Shown here in pieces: positions 1 to 5,864 of a stretch of 5,902 bases of DNA (positions are counted from its first letter, which is position 1; the number at the start of each line of letters is the position of its first letter). The stretch covers positions 6,438 through 12,339 of the forward strand of contig JAHXIM010000186.1 of the NCBI GenBank assembly GCA_025655635.1, in the 5' to 3' direction. A model generated the notes under the pieces. The model was not told the origin of the DNA, made no database searches, and saw only the letters and a list, made by a program, of their open reading frames with translations. This stretch comes from a gamma proteobacterium symbiont of Lucinoma myriamae. Its GTDB lineage: Bacteria > Pseudomonadota > Gammaproteobacteria > GRL18. Position numbers and translations under genes: made by a program.

Positions 1-45
1 GGAGTAACAGCCTGCAAGTCAGTCGTTATACCGTCGAAAGCTTTT

Positions 46-91
46 AACCCTGTTTCTTAACCCTGTTTCTTAACCCTGTTTCTTAACCCTG
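46..91. repeat. 13-bp tandem repeat, 3.5 copies, over the ridA stop codon
   Basis: The plus-strand unit AACCCTGTTTCTT occurs at 46-58, 59-71 and 72-84 without mismatches, and a partial copy AACCCTG follows at 85-91. The partial copy is the real end of ridA: read on the minus strand it supplies CAG GGT TAA, so the stop codon (85-83) straddles the junction of the last full copy. The other copies lie downstream of the stop. Because 13 is not a multiple of three, each copy shifts the frame, but the first stop protects RidA from changes in copy number. It looks like slipped-strand duplication of the gene's 3' end. I see no hairpin or T-run that would make it a terminator. Confidence 0.93.
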
Positions 92-466
92 CTCCATCAC
101 ACCATCCATTTCAACACCGGCATCCTTAGGTAATGATGCCACACCAATAGCGGCCCTGGCTGGATAAGGCTGAGTAAAATAGCGTGCCATCACTTCATTG
201 ACCAGTGGAAAATGACTGAGGTCAGTTAAAAAGATATTTAATTTTACTATATCATTCAAATTACCGCCCGCCGCCTGAGCCACAGCCGTTAGATTATCAA
301 ATACGCGAACAATTTGAGCTTCCATATCACCATCTACCATTTCCATAGTTTCTGGAATCAATGGGATCTGCCCGGACAGATAAACCGTATTAGCCACTTT
401 AACAGCCTGGGAATAAGTGCCGATTGCCTGTGGTGCTTTATCTGTTGCAATAATTTCTCTAGTCAT
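83..466 (-). CDS. ridA: RidA family reactive intermediate deaminase
   Basis: This 127-residue protein has the full length of the RidA/YjgF/UK114 family (about 126-130 residues). Family members form cytosolic trimers that hydrolyse enamine/imine intermediates such as 2-aminoacrylate, released by PLP enzymes like threonine dehydratase, to 2-ketoacids plus ammonia. Visible landmarks are GTYSQAV at about 16-22 (Tyr18), LSGQIP at 30-35, the YPARAAIGVASLP block at 101-113 and VEMD at 118-121. Arg104 and Glu119 match the substrate-binding Arg and Glu of active RidA proteins, so true deaminase activity is likely. The start at 466 is supported by an AGAG element (475-472) five bases upstream on the minus strand. 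It follows the pteridine reductase gene by 75 bp on the same strand. The stop is embedded in a 13-bp tandem repeat. The paralogue-rich family makes the exact substrate uncertain, but the family call is firm. Confidence 0.95.
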   Translation of the reverse strand: MTREIIATDKAPQAIGTYSQAVKVANTVYLSGQIPLIPETMEMVDGDMEAQIVRVFDNLTAVAQAAGGNLNDIVKLNIFLTDLSHFPLVNEVMARYFTQPYPARAAIGVASLPKDAGVEMDGVMEQG

Positions 467-509
467 AACTTCTCTTTGGTATAGGTTGTTAAGTTGATAT
501 ATTTGCAGC

Positions 510-531
510 TTGTAAGCTTATTAACTTACAA
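510..531. other. 7-bp inverted repeat between pteridine reductase and ridA
   Basis: TTGTAAG (510-516) and CTTACAA (525-531) form a perfect inverted repeat around an 8-base spacer, in the gap just after the pteridine reductase stop. There is no T-run next to it on the minus strand, so it is a poor intrinsic terminator. It could be a weak attenuating or mRNA-stabilising hairpin between the two genes, or an operator for ridA. Its function is unknown. Confidence 0.45.
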
Positions 532-541
532 ACATTTCCTC

Positions 542-1309
542 TCACAAATACAATGAACGTCCGCCATCAACTGCGATAATTTGTCCGCTAATATAGTCGG
601 CATTACTGGCTAAAAATAACACGGTTTTAGCAATGTCTTCAGGCGAGCCTTTGCGCTTTAAATAGGTTCTCGACACAATACGCTGTTTGGTTAAATCATC
701 CATTTCCTGAGCCGGCCACATGATAGCACCCGGCGCGACACCGTTGACTCGAATTTTGGGGCCCAGTTCAAAGGCTAAGGTTTTGACCAGCATAGCCAGA
801 CCTGCTTTAGCCATATTGTAAACACTATGTCCTTCCATCGGTCTTTGTGCATGAATATCAACAATATTAATAATACAGCCGTTTTGTTTTTCAAGATGAG
901 GAGCTGCGGCTTGAGATAAAAAGAACGGGGCTTTCATATTACTGCCGATTAAATCATCCCAGTCATTCTCTGTTACTGTACCCACCGGTGTGGGATAAAA
1001 ACTTGAGGCATTGTTTATCAGTATATCCAGCCGCCCCCATTGCTCAATACTTTTAGTAATAATACCTTTTAGTTTAACGGTATCCAACAACTCAGCCTGA
1101 ATAAGAATCACTGAGTTGCACCGTTTGTCATTGAGTTCTGTCTGTAATTCGAGTGCACTTTGTCGAGAATGACGATAATGTAATATCAGATTAGCACCTG
1201 CCGCATGTAACAAACGTGCAGTCATTGCACCTACTCTTTGTGCACCACCGGTGATCAAAGCTACTTTATCCGTCAGATCATTTTTTAGCATTTCATCAAT
1301 TGTTTGCAT
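542..1309 (-). CDS. Pteridine reductase (SDR family, PTR1/FolM-like)
   Basis: This is a complete 255-residue classical short-chain dehydrogenase, expected to reduce dihydrobiopterin/dihydrofolate-type pterins with NADPH in the cytosol. The cofactor motif is TGGAQRVG at 20-27, fitting the TGxxxRxG form of pteridine reductases, followed by LHYRHSR at 43-49, whose basic residues suit NADPH. NNAS is at 99-102. The active site has Asp151, Tyr164 and Lys168 (VDIHAQRP...YNMAK); Asp in place of the usual SDR Ser, 13 residues before Tyr, is the arrangement of Leishmania PTR1. NASSFYPTPVG (100-110), NMKAPFFLSQAAAPHL (124-139), RVNGVAPGAIMWP (187-199) and the terminal DGGRSL (248-253) match bacterial proteins of this name. 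GGAAATAGAG precedes the ATG on the minus strand; Met7 is an alternative start. It is divergent from the methyltransferase and leads ridA. The in vivo pterin substrate is inferred from the family. Confidence 0.9.
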   Translation of the reverse strand: MQTIDEMLKNDLTDKVALITGGAQRVGAMTARLLHAAGANLILHYRHSRQSALELQTELNDKRCNSVILIQAELLDTVKLKGIITKSIEQWGRLDILINNASSFYPTPVGTVTENDWDDLIGSNMKAPFFLSQAAAPHLEKQNGCIINIVDIHAQRPMEGHSVYNMAKAGLAMLVKTLAFELGPKIRVNGVAPGAIMWPAQEMDDLTKQRIVSRTYLKRKGSPEDIAKTVLFLASNADYISGQIIAVDGGRSLYL

Positions 1310-1485
1310 AAACTCTATTTCCGTTAAGCCTTTTCTAATAAATCTTCTTCTGTTAAAGAATTTTAATCACTATTCAGAATTAACTTCTTTATTTCATATG
1401 TAGATGTTAGAAGATAAGTCTAGCATAATATAGGCTCTCTGGATAAATACCCATTATCACTTACTATTATTAATTTAAAATCTTT
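1310..1485. promoter_or_regulatory. Divergent intergenic region with candidate promoters
   Basis: These 176 bp separate the start codons of two diverging genes, so promoters in both directions are expected here. The region is strongly AT-rich. The best core is at 1423-1433, GCATAATATAG: it offers CATAAT (1424-1429) as a -10 box for the plus strand and TATTAT on the minus strand, so one element could serve both directions. I found no convincing -35 match at 16-18 bp spacing for either, and no strong operator palindrome. The promoter assignment is therefore inference from gene orientation more than from consensus. Confidence 0.35.
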
Positions 1486-2712
1486 ATGCAAAAACCAACA
1501 AATCCTAAACAAGCAAAAAATTCTTTCCCTGAGCCGTCAGCCGCAGTTAAAGCACATAGTGATCAGTTAAAGCAATTAATACAAGATGCTATCAAAGCAC
1601 AAGATGGCAAGATCACATTTGCTGACTATATGAATAAGGCTCTCTATGCACCGGGGCTGGGTTATTATAGTGCAGGATTAAAAAAGTTTGGCAAACAGGG
1701 CGATTTTATTACTGCACCGGAAATATCCCCGCTATTTTCTCAATGTCTGGCTTTGCAGTGTATTCATATTATGCAGCAAAGCAATCAACAGGTGCTGTTG
1801 GAAGTTGGTGCGGGTTCGGGGATTATGGCCATTGAGCTGGTTCTTGAGTTAGAAAAACAGGCAAAACTTCCTGAACAATACCTTATTCTAGAATTAAGTG
1901 CTGAACTTCGTGATCGTCAGCAGCAAGCAATTAAAGCCCGCTTACCCCATCTATATGAGCGTTTTATGTGGCTCGATTGCCTGCCGGAAAAACCCTTTTC
2001 GGGTATTGTGATCGGCAATGAGTTATTAGATGCCATGCCGGTACATATGCTCAATTTGGAAGGGGATAGAATATATGAGCGCTATGTTGCTCTTGATGAC
2101 AATAATAATTTTATCTGGCAGGATGACAGTCCGGAGAATCCACGCTTACAGAAAATAGCGGAAAATATCCGTGCCGTGCAGCAGCCTTTGGCACACCTTA
2201 ATGATAAACCAGATCAGTCTTATATTACCGAGGTGAATCTACAGGCAATTGACTGGATAAAGAGTATTGCTGATATTTTAACTGCCGGTGCCATTCTATT
2301 AGTGGATTATGGCTATACAGCACAGGAATATTATCATCCCCAACGTTCAATGGGCACTCTTATGTGTCATTATCAGCATCATCGTCATGATGATCCTTTT
2401 TATCTCCCTGGTCTGCAGGACATCACTGCTCATGTTGATTTCAGCAGTATTGCCCATGCAGCCCATGACTGCGGTCTAACTGTCTGCGGCTTTACCACTC
2501 AGGCACATTTTTTAATGGCTGGCGGTCTGGTTGAGTTAACCAAAGATCTGGATCCTGATGACATTATTCACTTTAGTGAAGTCGCACGTCAAATAAAAAT
2601 GCTCACTTTACCAGAAGAAATGGGTGAGTTATTTAAAGTCATTTTACTTGCTAAGGACAAAACGCTATCATTACCTGCATTTGAGTTGCAAAACTTTCAG
2701 AGTCGTTTGTAA
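1486..2712 (+). CDS. MidA/NDUFAF7-type SAM-dependent methyltransferase (COG1565)
   Basis: This 408-residue class I SAM-dependent methyltransferase belongs to the COG1565 family. The mitochondrial member NDUFAF7/MidA methylates an arginine on a complex I subunit during assembly; the bacterial target is generally unproven. Visible landmarks in order are PEPSAA at 15-20, TFADYMNKALYAPGLGYY at 44-61, GKQGDFITAPEISPLF at 69-84, the SAM-binding EVGAGSG at 106-112, GNELLDAMPV at 177-186, LVDYGY at 272-277, the RSMGTLMCHYQHHRHDDPF block at 287-305, DITAHVDFS at 312-320 and FLMAGG at 342-347. No membrane helix is seen, so it should be cytosolic. ATG 1486 is the only sensible start: an in-frame TAA lies at 1471-1473 and the next Met is residue 49. 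No Shine-Dalgarno sequence precedes it; the leader is A/T only. It is first in a likely operon with uppP and the VanZ-like gene. Confidence 0.92.
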   Translation: MQKPTNPKQAKNSFPEPSAAVKAHSDQLKQLIQDAIKAQDGKITFADYMNKALYAPGLGYYSAGLKKFGKQGDFITAPEISPLFSQCLALQCIHIMQQSNQQVLLEVGAGSGIMAIELVLELEKQAKLPEQYLILELSAELRDRQQQAIKARLPHLYERFMWLDCLPEKPFSGIVIGNELLDAMPVHMLNLEGDRIYERYVALDDNNNFIWQDDSPENPRLQKIAENIRAVQQPLAHLNDKPDQSYITEVNLQAIDWIKSIADILTAGAILLVDYGYTAQEYYHPQRSMGTLMCHYQHHRHDDPFYLPGLQDITAHVDFSSIAHAAHDCGLTVCGFTTQAHFLMAGGLVELTKDLDPDDIIHFSEVARQIKMLTLPEEMGELFKVILLAKDKTLSLPAFELQNFQSRL

Positions 2713-2736
2713 CTGCTTGTAACATAGGGAACGACT

Positions 2737-2753
2737 GACATTGAACTAATGTC
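2737..2753 (+). other. Small hairpin just ahead of the uppP ribosome binding site
   Basis: GACATT (2737-2742) and AATGTC (2748-2753) form a perfect 6-bp stem with a GAACT loop. It ends two bases before the uppP AGGA. There is no T-run after it, so it is not an intrinsic terminator. In mRNA it could affect ribosome loading or mark a processing site between the methyltransferase and uppP messages. A 6-bp stem can arise by chance. Confidence 0.35.
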
Positions 2754-2755
2754 TT

Positions 2756-2759
2756 AGGA
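2756..2759 (+). promoter_or_regulatory. Shine-Dalgarno sequence of uppP
   Basis: AGGA lies five bases before the uppP ATG at 2765. It is the clearest ribosome binding site among the plus-strand genes here and fixes the uppP start. The preceding methyltransferase and following VanZ-like genes lack an obvious one. Confidence 0.75.
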
Positions 2760-2764
2760 AAAAC

Positions 2765-3580
2765 ATGGATTTTATTCAGATCATTATTTTAGCACTGGTA
2801 CAGGGGCTTACTGAGTTCTTGCCTATTTCCAGTTCTGCACATTTAATTCTTGTTCCACAACTATTTGGTTGGACTGATCAGGGGTTAGCCTTTGATGTTG
2901 CCACACATTTTGGCACACTGATAGCTGTCCTGTGGTATTTTCGTCACGATCTGCAGCCATTATTTATAGACTGGAGCAAATCGATTCAATTAAGACAAAA
3001 TACCGGCGACAGCATGTTAGCCTGGGGTGTTATTTTAGGCACGATTCCCGCTGGAATTATTGGTTTTTTAATTAATGGTTTTTCTGAACAGCTGCGCAAT
3101 CCTCTCATTATAGCCTGCACCACTATTATTTTTGGCTTACTCCTCTGGTATGCCGATGCCAGAGTACAAAAAAGCATTGCAAACAAAACAGTACTAAAAA
3201 CTGAACATCAACTTAATCTAAAAATGATTTTATTTATTGGCTGCGCCCAGGCGATAGCACTAATCCCAGGAACATCCCGCTCTGGAATTACTATTACAGC
3301 CGCATTATTGCTGGGTATGAGTCGCACCGCTTCAGCTCGATTTTCTTTTTTATTATCCATCCCGCTGATTTTAGCTGCCAGTTTAATGAAGACTATCGAA
3401 CTTAGCAATTCAGCAAACCATATCCCCTGGCTGGATATTATTTTAGGCGTCTGCCTATCTGCTGTCAGTGCCTATTTCTGTATCCATTATTTTATTAAAT
3501 TATTAGATACTGCCGGTATGATGCCTTTTATCATTTATCGCTTATTTCTTGGTATTGTTTTATTTTTACTCTTTTTTTAA
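2765..3580 (+). CDS. uppP: Undecaprenyl-diphosphate phosphatase UppP (BacA)
   Basis: This complete 271-residue polytopic inner-membrane protein dephosphorylates undecaprenyl diphosphate to undecaprenyl phosphate, recycling the lipid carrier used for peptidoglycan and other surface polymers. Raised dosage of this enzyme is known to give bacitracin resistance in E. coli. The first motif is QGLTEFLPISSSAH at 13-26, where Gln13/Glu17 give the (E/Q)xxxE signature and His26 is the conserved His. The second is PGTSRSG at 168-174 with the essential Arg172. Hydrophobic segments fall at about 4-11, 41-58, 87-104, 112-129, 153-167, 176-184, 193-209, 222-243 and 252-270, as expected for the BacA fold. 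A good AGGA fixes the start. It sits 52 bp after the methyltransferase and 32 bp before the VanZ-like gene. Family assignment and function are secure. Confidence 0.97.
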   Translation: MDFIQIIILALVQGLTEFLPISSSAHLILVPQLFGWTDQGLAFDVATHFGTLIAVLWYFRHDLQPLFIDWSKSIQLRQNTGDSMLAWGVILGTIPAGIIGFLINGFSEQLRNPLIIACTTIIFGLLLWYADARVQKSIANKTVLKTEHQLNLKMILFIGCAQAIALIPGTSRSGITITAALLLGMSRTASARFSFLLSIPLILAASLMKTIELSNSANHIPWLDIILGVCLSAVSAYFCIHYFIKLLDTAGMMPFIIYRLFLGIVLFLLFF

Positions 3581-3612
3581 GAAACAATAACATCCTATTG
3601 AATAATTAAATT

Positions 3613-3999
3613 ATGCATTATAGAAAATTATGGCTCACTATCGGAATCGTCTACATTGGCTTTATTCTCGCCGCTTCCTTATTAAAAGCACCCGATGTTA
3701 ATGTCATTATCAGCCATACCGATAAAGCCGTTCATTTTCTTAGCTATTTTATTCTGGTTGGATGGTTTGTGCAGTTATACCCAAAATTGAGCAGCCGGAT
3801 AAGCATTTTAATTAGTGCTATTGCTCTTGGAATGTTAATTGAATATCTGCAGGGAATGATAAGCTATCGAAGTTTTGACTTTGCTGATGAAGTTGCAAAT
3901 TCTATTGGTGCGCTTAGTGCCTTTATTTTAGCCCGAACTCCTTTTGATTCCTTATTAGCAACGTTTGATCACTGGTTTTATCAACTCAAAACCAACTAA
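3613..3999 (+). CDS. VanZ-like family membrane protein
   Basis: This 128-residue integral membrane protein has VanZ-like features: DKAVHFLSYF at 37-46 with conserved Asp37 and His41, then GMLIEYLQG at 73-81, and the RxxDxxDxxANxxG pattern at 86-99 (Arg86, Asp89, Asp92, Asn96, Gly99). Hydrophobic helices lie at about 7-24, 40-55, 62-79 and 95-108. VanZ of the vanA cluster gives low-level teicoplanin resistance, but small stand-alone relatives in Gram-negative bacteria have no settled role, so no drug resistance should be inferred. Position 32 bp after uppP suggests co-transcription and an envelope-related job. The ATG at 3613 has no clear Shine-Dalgarno sequence; translation may depend on the upstream message. 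The last codons overlap an AT-rich inverted repeat. Confidence 0.85.
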   Translation: MHYRKLWLTIGIVYIGFILAASLLKAPDVNVIISHTDKAVHFLSYFILVGWFVQLYPKLSSRISILISAIALGMLIEYLQGMISYRSFDFADEVANSIGALSAFILARTPFDSLLATFDHWFYQLKTN

Positions 4000-4014
4000 T
4001 TATTGATATTAGTT
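3994..4014 (+). terminator. Weak candidate terminator after the VanZ-like gene
   Basis: AACTAAT (3994-4000) and ATTAGTT (4008-4014) form a perfect 7-bp stem with a 7-base loop, taking in the VanZ-like stop codon. Only CTTCTT follows, not a continuous T-run, and the stem has one G:C pair. It could end or slow the methyltransferase-uppP-VanZ transcript, but it is far from a textbook intrinsic terminator. Confidence 0.3.
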
Positions 4015-4063
4015 CTTCTTGTCAGTGTAATTTCTTCTAAAGAATACTTTTTTGGATAACCTC

Positions 4064-4086
4064 TGCTATGCTTAGGGTATACCCTA
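4064..4086 (+). promoter_or_regulatory. Candidate extended -10 with a 14-bp palindromic operator
   Basis: TGC-TATGCT at 4064-4072 reads as an extended -10 element (TGnTATnnT). Directly after it, TAGGGTATACCCTA (4073-4086) is a perfect 14-bp palindrome. If the -10 is right, transcription would start inside the palindrome, a common place for a repressor operator. The palindrome itself is certain; its role is inferred and the regulator is unknown. No good -35 is visible at normal spacing. Confidence 0.45.
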
Positions 4087-4116
4087 TAGATTAAAAGTTT
4101 TGTTTTTTTTAATCTA
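4087..4116 (+). other. 10-bp-stem hairpin in the diguanylate cyclase leader
   Basis: TAGATTAAAA (4087-4096) and TTTTAATCTA (4107-4116) are perfectly complementary around a U-rich loop, GTTTTGTTTT. The structure directly abuts the 14-bp palindrome and lies 26 bp before the cyclase ATG. The T-run (4103-4110) falls in the loop and 3' arm rather than after the stem, so it is not a standard terminator. It may be a 5' UTR structure or a second operator. Confidence 0.5.
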
Positions 4117-4142
4117 AGCAAAGAGTAGGTCGTGTTAATGTT

Positions 4143-5764
4143 ATGACTGAACAACATTTTTCCAGTATTAGACAATTTTTTAAATACTTTATTCCAATAA
4201 TTCTTATTGCTGGATTAGTTTCTGCATCCCATGTTTACCAATCTTATCTCTCAGAAAAAAAATACTCACTGTCAGTAATCAAGAAGTATTAGAACAAGTT
4301 CGTCAGATAACGACATCACTGTTCCAGCAAAAAATATCTGATCTCATGTTTCTCAGTAAAGGAGAATCGTTTAAAAAATATTTTCATGATAACTCAAAAG
4401 TAAACTGGATTTATCTGGCCAGAGAGTTTGAAACATTCTCACGTTATAAAAAAATTTATAACCAAATTCGTTTTATTGATGAACAGGGTAAAGAAAAAAT
4501 ACGAGTAGATTATAATGATGGTGTACCCGCAATATTACCCCGTTCTAAATTGCAGAATAAATCCTCACGATATTATTTTAAAAAATCAATCAAACTTAAC
4601 AACTATGAAGTTTATGTTTCTCCTTTAGATTTAAATATAGAAAATGATCTCGTTGAAATACCTTATAACCCCATGATTCGCTTTGCTACACCTATTTTTG
4701 ATGGCTATGGAAAGAAAAGAGGGATTCTCGTACTTAATTATTCAGCCAATGAGTTATTAAACAAGCTTAGGGATATACTTAGCTTCGGCAAGGGAGAGGC
4801 GATGATGTTAAACAATCAAGGTTATTGGCTTATTTCTGAGCACATCGATAAACAATGGGGCTTTATGCTTGATAAACCTGATGAACGATTCGCAACTAGT
4901 TATCCGGATCAATGGCAGGAAATCTCCAGAAATAAAAAGGGCGAGTTTAAAAGCATGCTGAAAACATTTATTTACACCACTGCCTATCCATTAAAAGACG
5001 CTCTGGAATTTACTCAGCATCAATCTGAATTTCTTCATGGACATGAACTCAGCCCAAGAATTCCCTTACCAAAGGGACATAAAGCCGATGACTATTACTG
5101 GAAATTATTGTTTGTAATGGACGCTGCCACTTTTCAATTTATTTATAATGAAAGACTTAAACATTTCTTTTCTCTGCTGTTGCTATTATCATTAGCATCA
5201 GTCTTAATCACCTTACTTTTTGTCCGGCTGGCAAAACACGACCACTTAATATCACAAAAATTAAAAAAATTAGCAACGACTGATTATTTGACCGGCGCTT
5301 ATAGCAGAGGAGAACTGTTTAACATTGGGCACACTGAATTTTCACGTGTTAAGCGCTATAATCGGGATTTATCTGTGATAATGATCGATGCTGACTATTT
5401 TAAAGAAATTAACGATAACTATGGACATCATGCCGGAGACATAGCCTTAAAAGAGTTAGCAAAAATCACTCAAAATAATATCCGGGAACAAGATTCTTTG
5501 GGGCGTTTTGGCGGTGAAGAATTTGTTATTCTAATGCCTGAAGAAACCAGTAACGGCGCAATTGAGTTAGCACAACGCATTAGAAAAAACATAGAAAACA
5601 ATCATATATCCTATGATAACCAATTTTTTCAATTCACTATTAGTATCGGTATCAGCGTATACAAAAACACCGACAAGCGTTTAGAAGATATCATTCAAAG
5701 AGCAGACAAAGCCTTATATCAGGCGAAGGAACAGGGTAGAAACAAAGTTGTATTATATGAGTAA
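4143..5764 (+). CDS. Membrane-bound Cache-GGDEF diguanylate cyclase, frameshifted near its N-terminus
   Basis: The protein is expected to make c-di-GMP from two GTP in response to an extracytoplasmic signal. ATG 4143 opens a frame with a membrane helix (about residues 15-30) but ends at TAG 4290-4292 after 49 codons. The rest is in the -1 frame, open from 4184 to TAA 5762-5764. Joining them at the A8 run (4255-4262) gives a smooth 540-residue protein. In joined numbering the tandem-Cache-like sensor spans about 40-335 (RFIDEQGKE 110-118, LQNKSSRYYF 137-146, YVSPLDLNIE 158-167, PMIRFATPIFD 177-187), the second helix about 341-363, and the GGDEF domain about 378-540. DYLTGAYSR, DADYFKEIND and GGEEF (457-461) are intact, as is the inhibitory RxxD (448-451) five residues before GGEEF. 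ATG 4346 could start a 472-residue form lacking the first helix, but no SD precedes it. It may be a pseudogene, a slippage product or a sequencing error. Confidence 0.88.
4255..4262 (+). other. A8 homopolymer at the frameshift point
   Basis: Eight consecutive A's follow TCAG. In the frame of ATG 4143 they read GAA AAA AAA TAC and run into TAG at 4290. One extra A (A9) would read GAA AAA AAA ATA CTC and join the sensor frame exactly. The run contains A AAA AAA, which fits the -1 ribosomal slippage heptamer pattern, and is long enough for polymerase slippage. No strong downstream stimulatory stem was seen. Confidence 0.85.
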
Positions 5765-5778
5765 ACAGAGAATACAAT

Positions 5779-5803
5779 CAGCTAGTCAAAAGTACTGTTT
5801 TTT
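5779..5803 (+). terminator. Candidate intrinsic terminator of the diguanylate cyclase
   Basis: CAG-c-TA (5779-5784) can pair with TA-CTG (5793-5797) around GTCAAAAG, with one bulged C, and is followed by six T's (5798-5803). A wider pairing, AAACAG (5763-5768) with CTGTTT (5795-5800), competes. The T-run directly after the stem and the position 15 bp past the stop codon favour a terminator, but the stem is short. Confidence 0.4.
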
Positions 5804-5830
5804 CTATCTATTATTACTTAGTCGATCCTG

Positions 5831-5864
5831 AAAAAAGATAATCATCATGAATCGATAGATTATC
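5831..5864 (-). terminator. Minus-strand intrinsic terminator candidate (hairpin plus T6)
   Basis: Read on the minus strand, GATAATC (5864-5858) and GATTATC (5843-5837) form a perfect 7-bp stem with a 14-base loop, directly followed by TTTTTT (5836-5831). This is the classic order of an intrinsic terminator, though only two of seven pairs are G:C. On the plus strand no T-run follows, so it points to a convergent gene to the right of the window. Confidence 0.45.

Noticed and set aside
1..17. Minus-strand TTG start reading LQAVTP-like residues off the left edge, possibly the start of recG, which often lies near ridA/spoT in gammaproteobacteria.
   Set aside because: Only five or six codons are visible, the start would be TTG with no clear ribosome binding site, and the residues are not diagnostic.
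46..91. Resemblance of the TTAACCC-containing repeat to eukaryotic telomere repeats.
   Set aside because: The unit is 13 bp with unrelated TGTTTC sequence, it is internal to a bacterial gene neighbourhood, and it overlaps the ridA stop.
2986..3408. Two 66-codon open frames on the minus strand (2986-3186 and 3208-3408).
   Set aside because: Both lie inside uppP, antisense to a strongly conserved membrane protein, and show no recognisable domain or ribosome binding site.
3574..3590. TTAAGAAACA after the uppP stop matches part of the minus-strand ridA repeat unit.
   Set aside because: Only about 10 AT-rich bases match, with no repetition; chance is a sufficient explanation.
4103..4110. T8 run upstream of the cyclase as an intrinsic terminator for the upstream operon.
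   Set aside because: The T's lie in the loop and 3' arm of the hairpin rather than after a stable G:C-rich stem.
4346..5764. Treating the cyclase as a normal 472-residue gene starting at ATG 4346.
   Set aside because: No SD precedes this ATG, it starts within the sensor-domain region, and the frame upstream continues smoothly back to the A8 run, where it joins a helix-encoding segment with its own start.
5847..5858. Plus-strand ATG at 5847 as the start of a new gene.
   Set aside because: It meets TAG after three codons (ATG AAT CGA TAG).
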